Source: Paenibacillaceae bacterium (GTDB taxonomy: Bacteria > Bacillota > Bacilli > Paenibacillales > NBRC-103111). Taken from it: a stretch of DNA of 64,000 nucleotides. Every line of letters begins with the position of its first letter. The stretch's first letter is position 1. The notes under the pieces were generated by a model. That model was not told where the DNA came from. It saw only the letters and a list, made by a program, of their open reading frames with translations, and did not search any database. Both the position numbers and the translations under genes were made by a program. Where the stretch lies: positions 1-64,000 of the forward strand of contig JAQSYI010000009.1 in the NCBI GenBank assembly GCA_029256185.1, given 5' to 3'. This document shows, one piece after another, positions 43,862 to 53,072 of the stretch.

Positions 43862-45694
43862 TTAAGTTTTATTCACTTGGACTGCCTTCAACCGGACGGT
43901 TACCGTAGTCCCCCTTCCCTCCGCGGACCGAATCTCCAGTCCGTAGGCATTCCCGGCAAACAGCTTGATCCGTTCGTTCACATTGTAGAGTCCATAGGAG
44001 CTCCCGCTTCCGTCCTCCCGCTGGTCCGGCCGGGCTTCCGTCAACAGCTTGCCCACCAATTCCGCGTTCATCCCAATCCCGTCATCGGTGACGCTAATCG
44101 CCACATCCTCCTTATCCAGCTTGGCCGAGATGGCGATCAGGCCGCTCTTCCCCTTCGATTTGCGGATGCCGTGAAGCAGTGCGTTCTCCACAATCGGCTG
44201 CAAGGTCAGCTTGGGAATCAGATAGCGGTCCGTATCCAGCTCCGCTTCGATGGTAAAGGTGAAGCTGGAGGGGAAGCGGTTTTGTTGAATTTCCAGATAG
44301 ACCTTGGCCAGGTCCAGCTCATCGGTGACGCTTACATTATCCTTGCCCTTGTTCAGACTGAGCCGGAAATAATCGGACAGTCCCTCGATCATCCTGCTGA
44401 TATCCGTAGCCTTCAGCGCCAGCGCCAGCCAATTGATGGTGTCCAGGGCATTGTAGAGGAAATGGGGGTTGATTTGCGCCTGCAAGGCTCTTAGTTGGGC
44501 CTCCCGCTCCAGCATCTTGGAACGGTACGCCTCCTCCATCAGATTCCGCACCCGGTGGATCAGATAATCCACACTCCGCTCCAGAAGATGGAAATCCCCG
44601 TCGTTCCTGGCGCGCTGCTCCTCCAGCCGGTCAATTCCCTCCGTGCGGAGCATCTTCATCACAGTCTTGATCCGGTTGTTCATCCCTTTAATCACGAAAG
44701 CCATCAGCACAAAGGCCAGAATCAGGAACATCACGCTCATCCCGATCAGTGTGGCGATGCTGGAGACTTGATTAAGCGCGGCAGCACGGGGGGAGATGGC
44801 CCCCTTGGGAATCTCGGCCACCAGCTTCCAGCCTGTTGAGCGGATGGTGGAATACACCACGTACATGTCCTCCTTGCCCTCCGAGCCCTGGATGATTCCT
44901 TCGTCCTTGTCGCCTACCCACTGCTGTCCCTTCTGCTCAATAGGCGATTCCAGCCCGATTGCCGAACGGTCCTCACTGTAGATCACGATTCCGTTGCGGT
45001 CCAACATGTACGGATGAATCTGGCTGGGAAAATCCAGCTCGGATATAATATCTGAGATCAGCTTCTCCGAAACATCGATCATCAATACTCCGAAGATTTG
45101 TTCATAATGGCGGGGATTTCGCAGCATTCTGGCGCAGGAGAGGACGTTCTGCTTCCCCAGATCCAGATAAGTCTCGGTATAATTCCCCGTCCATACCAGC
45201 CGCCCGCCCGCTTCCATAATCTTGGGGTACCAGGGGCTTGGCTTCAGGTTCTCCAGAGGAAAAATGTTCAGTTGGTCGGTTCCGAACACACTGGAGGTAT
45301 CGGCGAATATCCGCGCCCGGACAATCTCGGTCCTTGTTTGCACAGAAACCAGCAAATTCAGCAGATCCTCCGACTGGTCCAGCTGCTCATTGATGATGTA
45401 GGACAGGTCCAGACTCTCGTAGAGCTTGCGGTTCATGAACAGAGAATCGGATATTTCCTGGACATGGTTGATCCGGTAGCTGAGATTGATTGCGGCCTGC
45501 TTCAGGGTCATCTGCATGGTACGGGATACTTCCTCCTCCAGAATCTCCGAGGATCTCTGATAATAGCCGAACAGCATAATGGAAGCGGGCAGCAGAATCA
45601 GCACCACATACGCCAGCATCCACTTTCTTGCCGCCATAATCCCCTGCCCCAAATCCTTCAGGCGGCTCCAGGCTCTTGGCAGACTTCCTTTCAC
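43862..45694 (-). CDS. Sensor histidine kinase (YesM family)
   Basis: A 610-residue membrane kinase. The first helix is near 25-45, a Cache-like extracellular sensor runs to ~300, the second helix (LIGMSVMFLILAFVLMAFVI) comes next, then a HAMP-like linker. LQAQINPHFLYNALDTINWL holds the phosphorylated His near 410, and VENALLHGIRK with TDDGIGMNAE forms the ATP site. GTG start with GGAGGG ahead. It lies 19 bp after its response-regulator gene and directly upstream of the importer operon. Confidence 0.9.
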   Translation of the reverse strand: MKGSLPRAWSRLKDLGQGIMAARKWMLAYVVLILLPASIMLFGYYQRSSEILEEEVSRTMQMTLKQAAINLSYRINHVQEISDSLFMNRKLYESLDLSYIINEQLDQSEDLLNLLVSVQTRTEIVRARIFADTSSVFGTDQLNIFPLENLKPSPWYPKIMEAGGRLVWTGNYTETYLDLGKQNVLSCARMLRNPRHYEQIFGVLMIDVSEKLISDIISELDFPSQIHPYMLDRNGIVIYSEDRSAIGLESPIEQKGQQWVGDKDEGIIQGSEGKEDMYVVYSTIRSTGWKLVAEIPKGAISPRAAALNQVSSIATLIGMSVMFLILAFVLMAFVIKGMNNRIKTVMKMLRTEGIDRLEEQRARNDGDFHLLERSVDYLIHRVRNLMEEAYRSKMLEREAQLRALQAQINPHFLYNALDTINWLALALKATDISRMIEGLSDYFRLSLNKGKDNVSVTDELDLAKVYLEIQQNRFPSSFTFTIEAELDTDRYLIPKLTLQPIVENALLHGIRKSKGKSGLIAISAKLDKEDVAISVTDDGIGMNAELVGKLLTEARPDQREDGSGSSYGLYNVNERIKLFAGNAYGLEIRSAEGRGTTVTVRLKAVQVNKT

Positions 45695-45713
45695 GTTTCA
45701 CCCCTCCCTCCTA

Positions 45714-47330
45714 TTAGAACTGGTCCCTGTAGGCGCTTGGCGTAAGCCCCGTTATCTTCTTGAACAGCTTGCTGAAGTAACTGGGGTCCGTATACCCGAC
45801 GGCGTTGCAGACCTCGTAAAACTTGGTGCGCGGGTCCCGCAGCAGCTCCTTCGCCTTTTCAATCCGCACCTTCATCAGATATTCGTAGATGGTTTCTCCC
45901 GTCTCCTGCCTGAACAGCAGGCTCACATAGGTTTGGCTCAGATAAACATATCCGGCTATATCGGCTATGGTCAGATTGTCGGCGTACCGTTCCTCGATGA
46001 AGGTGCGGATGCGCTCAATCACATTGCTGGATCTGCCGCTGCGCTTTTCCTGGACCCAGACGCAGATTTCCCCCAGATAGGATGCGACGAATTGCATAAG
46101 CTCCGTCATCGTTTCCAGCTGGTTCAATTGATCCAGGGCGTTCTTCTCCTTGACATCCCATTCCTTGGTCAGAATATTCAGATCAAGCAGGACCCGCCCG
46201 GACAAAGGAATCAACTGCATGGCCACATAGCGGCTGTATTTGAAGCCGTTCTTGCGGTTGCGCGAAAGCGGCAGGAGGATGGCATCCAGTTCCTCGGCCA
46301 GCCGCTCCCGGTCTCCCGCCTTCAGAGCGGACCGCAAGCGTTCCGTTTGCTCCGTATCAAACCGGTTCAGACTCTCCTCCCCTGTATCCAGACTGTCGAT
46401 GGTGATAATCCGGTTCTTGCCCAGGTACCACTTCTGGTCCGCCGCTTCCCGGGCATGCTTGTAGGAAACGGGAAGTCCCGCAATGCTGCGCACCTGCTCC
46501 CCAATGCCGATGGTGACACTGATCTTCAGCCAGCGGCTCAGGTTGTCCCGGATTTCCTCCGACAGGGTGAACAGCACCGACTCCCGTTCCTCCGCATGCT
46601 CGTCTTGGATCAGGATGCTCACATATTCCCCGTTCCGGTTCTCGAAGGCATAGCCCTGCAGGTGAAGATCCGTCAGTTCCTGAACAATGTTCAATATAGA
46701 GTAGGACAGCAGCTGCTTATCCCGCTCCGAACGACCGCTTAACACCTCGACCGAATCGTCGATGGTGACCAGAAGCACAATATAGAGGGAATCGGGGGGC
46801 AGCTTCAGATTAAGAAACTCCATTCTTTCCTGCAGCCCCTTCGTCTGCATGACACCATCCTGGATCAGCGACATCAGGAATTTCTCGCGGAGCAGCGGCA
46901 TGCTTTGCGTCAGCTTCACCTGCATGTCCTTCACCAGACGGCGCTCCATCTCCTCGGTCTGCAGATTCTGGACGACCCGCTCCACCACCTTCTGCAGCTC
47001 CGGCAGCTTCACCGGCTTGAAGATATAGTCCACGGCGTGGACCTGCATCGCCGATTTCAAGAAATCCGCATCGTTATGGCCGCTGATAAACACGATCTTG
47101 GTCTCCGGGAACCTGTCGCGGATTTCCCGTGACATCTGGATGCCGTCCATGGTCGGCATCTTCACGTCCGTCAGCACAATATGCGGCTGCACCGAGTTAA
47201 TCAGCTCCAGCCCCGTATCTCCGTCGTCCGCCTGCCCTGCCAATTCAATCCCATGGGCCTCCCAATCAAAAAGTGTGCATAGTCCGTTGCGGACCGTGGG
47301 TTCATCATCCACAATAACCAGCTTGTACAT
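45714..47330 (-). CDS. Response regulator with AraC-type DNA-binding domain (YesN type)
   Basis: A 538-residue regulator. The receiver begins KLVIVDDEPTVRNGL, with Asp55 in VLTDVKMPTMDG. A long middle region follows, then an AraC-type domain (LTIADIAGYVYLSQTYVSLL; FYEVCNAVGYTDPSYFSKLF). The ATG at 47330 has AGGGG upstream; the longer frame to 47366 is less likely. In this locus the regulator precedes the kinase, the reverse of locus 2. The likely target is the importer promoter at 43778-43818. Confidence 0.9.
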   Translation of the reverse strand: MYKLVIVDDEPTVRNGLCTLFDWEAHGIELAGQADDGDTGLELINSVQPHIVLTDVKMPTMDGIQMSREIRDRFPETKIVFISGHNDADFLKSAMQVHAVDYIFKPVKLPELQKVVERVVQNLQTEEMERRLVKDMQVKLTQSMPLLREKFLMSLIQDGVMQTKGLQERMEFLNLKLPPDSLYIVLLVTIDDSVEVLSGRSERDKQLLSYSILNIVQELTDLHLQGYAFENRNGEYVSILIQDEHAEERESVLFTLSEEIRDNLSRWLKISVTIGIGEQVRSIAGLPVSYKHAREAADQKWYLGKNRIITIDSLDTGEESLNRFDTEQTERLRSALKAGDRERLAEELDAILLPLSRNRKNGFKYSRYVAMQLIPLSGRVLLDLNILTKEWDVKEKNALDQLNQLETMTELMQFVASYLGEICVWVQEKRSGRSSNVIERIRTFIEERYADNLTIADIAGYVYLSQTYVSLLFRQETGETIYEYLMKVRIEKAKELLRDPRTKFYEVCNAVGYTDPSYFSKLFKKITGLTPSAYRDQF

Positions 47331-47425
47331 GCCAATCTGCCCCTTTACCAGAAAATCTAAGCTCATTTTACCTCAATGGAACCGCTTTTACTATGAGCAA
47401 TTGGAGAACATGCTGGTGAGGGATG

Positions 47426-47457
47426 GACGGAGCCAAATAAGGGCTTCTGTGTCCGTC
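47426..47457. repeat. Third copy of the ~30-bp hairpin-forming repeat
   Basis: GACGGA (47426-47431) and TCCGTC (47452-47457) form the outer stem, AGCC and GGCT an inner one, around AAATAAG. The core CCAAATAAGGGC and GTCCGTCA match the copies at 21-99. The surrounding 47331-47635 gap holds no gene. Confidence 0.5.
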
Positions 47458-47551
47458 ATAGCTCCTCCCAACTTGTTACAGCTGAAGTGGCCGCGGACTC
47501 CCCTCCTTCCTCCGCCGTCGGAATCATCTGCTTTTTCGCGTATACCCAAAT

Positions 47552-47577
47552 AATCCGGCCAGGAGCCCGGCCGGATT
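47552..47577 (-). terminator. Terminator hairpin of the Fur-controlled operon
   Basis: AATCCGGCC and GGCCGGATT form a 9-bp stem with an 8-nt loop, followed on the minus strand by ATTTGG. It lies ~60 bp after the stop codon at 47636; a smaller CCGCGG hairpin sits between. Confidence 0.6.
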
Positions 47578-47635
47578 GTTGGTCATATAGTTCCCGTACC
47601 GCGGATAAGGCTCTTTACCTGTCCCGCGGCTTTAT

Positions 47636-49375
47636 TTATTTCACCCGCCAGCCCTCCGTGTCCTGCTGCAGCTCCCACAGGTGGGCATAGAGCCCTCTGC
47701 GCTCCAGCAGCTCCGCGTGGGTGCCCTGCTCGGCCAAGCTCCCCTGGTCCAGCACCAGAATCTTGTCCGCATTCTGGATCGTCTTCAGGCGGTGGGCGAT
47801 CAGCACAACCGTTTTGTCGGCAACCAGCGCGTTGATCGCCTCCTGGACCGCGGATTCGTTCTCGGGATCGAGGGAGGCGGTCGCCTCATCCAGCAGCACG
47901 ATGGACGCATCCTTCAGCAAGGCCCGGGCGATGGATATCCGCTGCTTCTCGCCTCCCGACAGGGTGGACCCGCCCTCCCCTACCGGCGTGTTATACCCTT
48001 GGGGAAGCCTGCTGATAAACTCGTGGCAGCAGGCCTTTCCCGCCGCCGCTTCTATCTCCTCCTGGGTGGCGTCCATCTTGCCGATGCGGATATTGTTGGC
48101 GATGGTATCCTGGAACAGGTAGACATCCTGGAATACCATGGAGATGTCCTTCAGCAGTTCCTCGGGGTCAGCCTGATCAATCCGCTGGCCGCCGATCAGA
48201 ATGGAGCCCTCCTGAACCTCCCAGAAGCGGGCAATCAGGCGGGTGACCGTGCTTTTCCCGCTGCCCGAGGGTCCTACCAGAGCGGTGATCGTGTTGGGCT
48301 CAATGGTGAAGGATAGCTCCTTCAGCACAGGCGTGTCCGCATCATACCCGAAGGTGACATGGTCGAAGACAATGGGGCGGCGGGATGCAACAGGCTCTGT
48401 CCCTTCCAGCGGCTTCTCCTGCTGCACATCCATAATCCGCTGGGCGCTGAAGGCGGAATAGCGCATCTCCCCGTAATTCATCAGCACCACCGTCAGGGGA
48501 TCGAACACCTTGGTCCCTACCAGAAGGAACAGGAGGAACACCGACAGAGTCAGATCGCCCCCCGCCAGTAGATAGCTTCCCGCAAAAATCATCAGCGTCA
48601 TCCCCGAACGGGCCAGCAGCATGGCCCCCATGATCAGGGGACCCATGATCCCTTCCAGACGGATGGATTCCCGCATCAGACGGTCAAAGGATAATCTGAG
48701 CCGCTCGAATTTCGTTCCGCCCACATTATGCGCCTTGATCTCGCGGATTCCCGACAGGTACTCCTGAAGGCGGCTGGCCGCTTCATTCTTGGCCTTCACA
48801 TGCTTCTCGCTTAAGCCTGCCTGGATGGAATCCGTAAGCCACAGCAGAAGCGCTCCCAGGGGGATGGCGGCGAACATGGCCAGGGCCATCCGCCAATCGA
48901 GGAAGGCCAAGCCGCAGAACGCCAGCACCGGCAGGATGACGCCGCTGATCAGCTGGGGCACATTGTGGGAGATGGTCTGCTCCACCTGCCCGTAATCGCT
49001 GAGCAGCAGATTGGTGATATCCCCGGGGTCTCTCTTGCCGAAGAACCCCAGCGACAGCTTGCGGATATGCTCGGCCAGCTTCAGCCGGCCGGAGGCAGCC
49101 AGGCTGTAGGCGGCTTCGTAGGTTTTGTCATACAGGGACGTATAAACGGCATACTCCACGGCAAGCCACAGCACCAGCACAATGCTGACTCCCCACATCC
49201 GCCCTAGGTGGAGACCCTGCTCCGGCTCGGCAAAGGACCGGTAGATCGTGTTGAAAATATCCACCAGCAGCGCCGCGGGCAGCACCTTGGCAATGCCGTC
49301 CAGAATGGCCGCGATGCCGGAGGACCACAGACTGCGGATATCTCCTCCCGAAATGTTGTAGAAATATCTGTTCAT
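47636..49375 (-). CDS. ABC transporter, fused permease and ATPase, second subunit of a heterodimer
   Basis: A 579-residue exporter-fold half transporter. Six membrane helices in ~1-310 (ILDGIAKVLPAALLVDIFNT near the first) are followed by the ATPase with Walker A LVGPSGSGKSTVTRL, signature LSGGEKQRISIARALL and Walker B IVLLDEATASLD. The start ATG at 49375 overlaps the stop of the preceding half transporter by 4 bp (ATGA). Sequence style and pairing resemble YbtP/YbtQ and IrtA/IrtB, which use an exporter fold to import ferric siderophores. A true exporter cannot be excluded. It is the last gene of the operon behind the Fur box at 56426. Confidence 0.85.
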   Translation of the reverse strand: MNRYFYNISGGDIRSLWSSGIAAILDGIAKVLPAALLVDIFNTIYRSFAEPEQGLHLGRMWGVSIVLVLWLAVEYAVYTSLYDKTYEAAYSLAASGRLKLAEHIRKLSLGFFGKRDPGDITNLLLSDYGQVEQTISHNVPQLISGVILPVLAFCGLAFLDWRMALAMFAAIPLGALLLWLTDSIQAGLSEKHVKAKNEAASRLQEYLSGIREIKAHNVGGTKFERLRLSFDRLMRESIRLEGIMGPLIMGAMLLARSGMTLMIFAGSYLLAGGDLTLSVFLLFLLVGTKVFDPLTVVLMNYGEMRYSAFSAQRIMDVQQEKPLEGTEPVASRRPIVFDHVTFGYDADTPVLKELSFTIEPNTITALVGPSGSGKSTVTRLIARFWEVQEGSILIGGQRIDQADPEELLKDISMVFQDVYLFQDTIANNIRIGKMDATQEEIEAAAGKACCHEFISRLPQGYNTPVGEGGSTLSGGEKQRISIARALLKDASIVLLDEATASLDPENESAVQEAINALVADKTVVLIAHRLKTIQNADKILVLDQGSLAEQGTHAELLERRGLYAHLWELQQDTEGWRVK

Positions 49376-51210
49376 CCCAGGTCTCCCCCTTCCGCCGAAG
49401 CCGTCTGCACCACAGGCTTCCGCCCTCCCAATCTCCAGGCGGCGGCGCTGATATGGGCTTGCCACATCTGCTCGTATATGCCGCTCTCAAGCCGCAGTTG
49501 CTCATGCGTCCCTCTTTCGGCAATCCGCCCCTGCTTCACCACGAGAATCTGCTCCGCCCCCTGGATGGTGGAGAGGCGGTGGGCGATGATCAGCACGGTT
49601 TTCCCTTTGACCAACTCGGCCAGCCCCTGCTGAATCTTGCGTTCATTGTCCGCATCCGCATAGGCTGTCGCCTCATCCAGCACAAGGATGGGGGCATTCT
49701 TCAGCACCGCTCTGGCGATGGCAACCCGCTGGGCCTCTCCCCCCGACAGGGATGTGCCTCCTTCTCCGATCCTGGTGGCATAGCCATGCTCCAGCTTCTC
49801 GATGAACTCGTGGCAGCAGGCGATCCTGGCGGCGGCGATCACATCCTGCTTGGTGGCGGTAGTGTTGCCCATGCGGATGTTCTCTTCAATAGTGTCATAG
49901 AACAGATGCACATCCTGGAAAACAAAGGAAACCGTATCCATCAGGGCTTCGGTGCCCATCTCTCTGATGGGAACCCCCCCGATGGTGATGCAGCCTTCCT
50001 GCACATCCCAGAAGCGCAGGAGCAGATTGGCAATGGTGGACTTGCCGCCTCCCGAGGGGCCGACCAACGCCGTCATCTCCCCCCCCCTGGCAACAAACCG
50101 GATATTTTCCAGCACCGGCTTGAAATCCTTGCTGTCCTCCTTCTCATAGGCGAAGGATACATCCCGGAATTCAATATCGTAAGAGGCGGGAACACGGGGA
50201 GCCGCCGGCTCTTCTACAACCGGCTCGGCAAACACCGCCTGTATCCGCTTGTTTCCTTCCACAATTTCCCTCAGGCCCCCGCCCAGATACAGCAGCTTCA
50301 GCAAGGGCGCGGACAGACTGGGAGAAATAACCAGGAAGAGGACGAAGGTAATGGCAAACGCCTGCTCCTCCGCATACCCCCTCAACACAAGCAGCCCCAC
50401 GGGTACTACAAACGCGAACAAGGAGCTGATGATCACAAAAAACAGGCTGTAGGAGGTCTTGCAGAGATGGGTGATGCCCAGGGAGATATCCCGGTAACGC
50501 GTCACCGCCTTCTTGAAGGTCAAGAAGGATTCGGCCGTTATTCCGAATATCTTCACGGCAGGCATTCCTCTGACATACTCCACGCCGGTGGCGTTCATCT
50601 CCTCCACCGCATACTGGAATTCCCGGTACGCCTTCCGTCCTTCCTCGCTTGCATATACCCTTGCCTGGAGCCAGAAGCCCAGCACAACAGGAACCAGCGT
50701 GGCCAGCGCCAGCCGCCAGTCCAGATAGAACATAACCCCAAGCAGGACCAGCGGAATCACCACTGCGCTTACCATGTCCGGAAGCTGGTGGGCAATAAAT
50801 TTCTCAATTTTTTCCACACTGGCCTCGATGATCTTCTTCAATTCACCGGTTGCCGTCTTGGTATGATAGCCCATGGAAATCCTGGCGACATGATCCGCCA
50901 GCTTCATTCTAAGCTCATACAGGATGCGGAATGCGGCAATATGGGAGCACATGCCTCCGATGTACAGTGTCAGCAGGGACAGAATCAGGGCGGCAAAGGC
51001 GGCAATGCCCCAATCGGTGATGAGCCCCTTGTCGATCCCTGCGGAATCTCCCGCATGGCGGAGCAGCTCCTCCATTATTTTATATACGGCGACAAAAGGC
51101 GCAATCTGCAGCAGGCTGGACAGGGTGGAGAAAAAACCTGCGGCAATCAGCAAGCCCTTCTTCTCCCCGGCGATGCCCAACAGAGCGGATAATTCCGAAT
51201 TGGCTTTCAT
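49372..51210 (-). CDS. ABC transporter, fused permease and ATPase, first subunit of a heterodimer
   Basis: A 612-residue half transporter. The membrane domain (~1-320) starts near LIAAGFFSTLSSLLQIAPFV; the ATPase has LVGPSGGGKSTIANLLL, LSGGEAQRVAIARAVL and LVLDEATAYADADNE. The switch His is in IIAHRLST. The Walker B region is canonical. AGGGAGGG precedes the ATG. It follows the binding-lipoprotein gene across a 165-bp repeat element and is coupled to the next half transporter by a 4-bp overlap. A role in metal-chelate transport is inferred from Fur control and gene order. Confidence 0.85.
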   Translation of the reverse strand: MKANSELSALLGIAGEKKGLLIAAGFFSTLSSLLQIAPFVAVYKIMEELLRHAGDSAGIDKGLITDWGIAAFAALILSLLTLYIGGMCSHIAAFRILYELRMKLADHVARISMGYHTKTATGELKKIIEASVEKIEKFIAHQLPDMVSAVVIPLVLLGVMFYLDWRLALATLVPVVLGFWLQARVYASEEGRKAYREFQYAVEEMNATGVEYVRGMPAVKIFGITAESFLTFKKAVTRYRDISLGITHLCKTSYSLFFVIISSLFAFVVPVGLLVLRGYAEEQAFAITFVLFLVISPSLSAPLLKLLYLGGGLREIVEGNKRIQAVFAEPVVEEPAAPRVPASYDIEFRDVSFAYEKEDSKDFKPVLENIRFVARGGEMTALVGPSGGGKSTIANLLLRFWDVQEGCITIGGVPIREMGTEALMDTVSFVFQDVHLFYDTIEENIRMGNTTATKQDVIAAARIACCHEFIEKLEHGYATRIGEGGTSLSGGEAQRVAIARAVLKNAPILVLDEATAYADADNERKIQQGLAELVKGKTVLIIAHRLSTIQGAEQILVVKQGRIAERGTHEQLRLESGIYEQMWQAHISAAAWRLGGRKPVVQTASAEGGDLG

Positions 51211-51231
51211 TTCAACCCTCCCTCAGATTAT

Positions 51232-51395
51232 GGCGTGTCTGACAACTCGCTTGAGGGCATCTTTCACCGCCTTTTCGCCCCTTGCTGCGTTACTTTTGCT
51301 TGGCCCGGGGTCCCCGGTACGCCTGCGCAAAAGTGCCTTGCCAGAAACGAAAAATCGGGGAAATCTGCTCCCCTCGGAGTTGTCAGACACGCCCT
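51232..51395 (+). mobile_element. ~165-bp MITE-like repeat, copy C, inside the Fur operon
   Basis: GGCGTGTCTGACAACTC and GAGTTGTCAGACACGCC are perfect 17-bp terminal inverted repeats, the best preserved of the three copies. Interior CCGGGG/CCCCGG hairpin as in copy B. The right edge supplies part of the TAG stop codon of the lipoprotein gene (51394-51396), and the left edge is 21 bp from the start of the half transporter at 51210. A frame beginning MSDNSLEGIFHRLFAP across it is spurious. Confidence 0.88.
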
Positions 51396-53025
51396 AGCGA
51401 AGCTTGATTCCGGCAACATCCACATTGGACAGCTGGCCGTTGAAGGCATAGGAGGCGATCTTCTTGTTATTGAACAAAGCCAGCTCCTTCATATAAGAAA
51501 TAGGTGCAAACACGGCGTTCTCATGAATTTCCCTGAGGATAAAATCATAGGATTCCTGAATTTTCTTCTCATCTGTCGCGCTGTTCAGAGCTTCGATCAG
51601 GGCATCTCCGTTATTCACCTGCGCCAGAGCCTTCGAGGCTACCATATCCTTCATCAGCTTGGAATTCATGTTATTGATGAACGTGTACGGGTCATAGGTA
51701 ATGCCATAGGTCTCATTCAAGGAAACAGTGAAGTCGTCCTTCATGGTCTCGGCATAATACGCCATCATCTCCATGCCCTTCACCTTGATCTCCATGCCCG
51801 CCTCCTTGAATTGCGCCGAGAGCGCCAAGGCCAGATCATCCCTCATGGACGCTCCAGTCATATAAATGATCTCTCCCGCCAGCCGGACTCCGTTCTTCTC
51901 CCGGATGCCGTCGCCGTCGGAATCCACCCAGCCGTTTTCCTGAAGCAGCGCCTTTGCTTTTTCCTTGCTGAATTCATACGGCTTAAGATCAACCTTGCAA
52001 TAGGGCAGCGACGGATCAAACAGGCTGTCCGCCTTGGTTTCAATGCCGGAGAACAGACCGCTGACAAGACCCGCCTTGTCAATGGCATAATTGGCCGCCA
52101 GCCGCACATTCCTGTCATTGAAGGGTGCCTTGTTCACATTGAAGCCCAGCAGCCGGGTAGTGATCGCCGAATCGGATACAACAGCGGCATATCCCTCGGC
52201 GGTTTTCATCTCTTTGAAGGCGTCATACGAGATCTTGGAGGCGCCCAGAATCAGGTCGATCTCCCCGCTCCGCAGAGCGAGCAGCCTGGCATCCGCATCG
52301 GGAACGACCTTTACATGAAAACGGTCCACCTGGGGCTTTTCCCTGTCATAACCGGGGTTTCTTACAAAGGTGTAGGTGGTTCCGTCCGTTGTTCCCTCAT
52401 ACATATAAGGGCCTGTGCCCAATGTGGCCGTGTTCAGGACATCCTTGACCGTACCGTCCGGGTTGAACGCATTGGGGGAAACCATCGCCATGGGATTATG
52501 CATGGTAAAGTCCTTCAACGCCCCGTAATAAGGGGTCTTCAGATGCACCTCGACAGTAGACGGGTCAACGGCGACCACCTTGTTAATGATAGCGGATACT
52601 GTGCCGTAAGTTCCATTGTAGCTGCCCAGGTTGACGGGAACAGCCTCCAGATTCTTCTTGACCGCCTCCGCGTTGAATTCGGCGCCGTCGGAGAACTTGA
52701 TGTTTTTCTTCAGATGAAAGGTATAAACCAGCCCATCCCCTGAGATGTCCCATGATTGCGCAAGGCCGGGAACGAATTCGCCTCCGTCATAATTGACCAG
52801 CGTTTCATAGAAATTCCCCGCATAATATAAGGCTCCGTAGTTCGTGCTGCGCTCCGGGGTAAGCACCGGATAGAAGCCGCTGGAGAAATCCCAGCCCTCC
52901 GTCAGAGTGACCTCCCGCACCTCCCCGCTTGGGGAATCGGAAGAAGTGCAGCCGGCGAAAGCGGCGAGCATAAGGGCGGACAGCAGCAGCAAGCCGATTA
53001 TTTTTCCAAGCTCTTTTCTGAACAT
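51394..53025 (-). CDS. Nickel/peptide-type ABC importer binding lipoprotein (family 5)
   Basis: A 543-residue lipoprotein with signal MFRKELGKIIGLLLL and lipobox AFAGC (Cys26). A family-5 fold follows, with YNGTYGTVSAIINKVVAVDP, STVEVHLKTPYYGALKDF and TGPYMYEGTTDGTTYTF, closest in style to NikA/CntA proteins that bind metal-chelate complexes. ATG at 53025 with AAGGGAA; the frame reaches 53046. It follows the ATPase genes, with a triple ATGAGATTAGG repeat in the 47-bp gap. The stop codon lies at the edge of repeat copy C. Whether the ligand is a metallophore or peptide is not visible. Confidence 0.85.
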   Translation of the reverse strand: MFRKELGKIIGLLLLSALMLAAFAGCTSSDSPSGEVREVTLTEGWDFSSGFYPVLTPERSTNYGALYYAGNFYETLVNYDGGEFVPGLAQSWDISGDGLVYTFHLKKNIKFSDGAEFNAEAVKKNLEAVPVNLGSYNGTYGTVSAIINKVVAVDPSTVEVHLKTPYYGALKDFTMHNPMAMVSPNAFNPDGTVKDVLNTATLGTGPYMYEGTTDGTTYTFVRNPGYDREKPQVDRFHVKVVPDADARLLALRSGEIDLILGASKISYDAFKEMKTAEGYAAVVSDSAITTRLLGFNVNKAPFNDRNVRLAANYAIDKAGLVSGLFSGIETKADSLFDPSLPYCKVDLKPYEFSKEKAKALLQENGWVDSDGDGIREKNGVRLAGEIIYMTGASMRDDLALALSAQFKEAGMEIKVKGMEMMAYYAETMKDDFTVSLNETYGITYDPYTFINNMNSKLMKDMVASKALAQVNNGDALIEALNSATDEKKIQESYDFILREIHENAVFAPISYMKELALFNNKKIASYAFNGQLSNVDVAGIKLR

Positions 53026-53072
53026 GATTTGTTCCCTTCTTTGCATGAGATTAGGATGAGATTAGGATGAGA

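Noticed and set aside
49453..51192. 579-codon plus-strand open frame opposite the half-transporter gene
   Set aside because: The minus-strand frame has Walker A, signature and Walker B motifs; the antisense frame is an artefact of codon bias.
51235..52743. 502-codon plus-strand frame starting in repeat copy C
   Set aside because: Its start lies in a non-coding repeat and the remainder is antisense to a clear binding lipoprotein.
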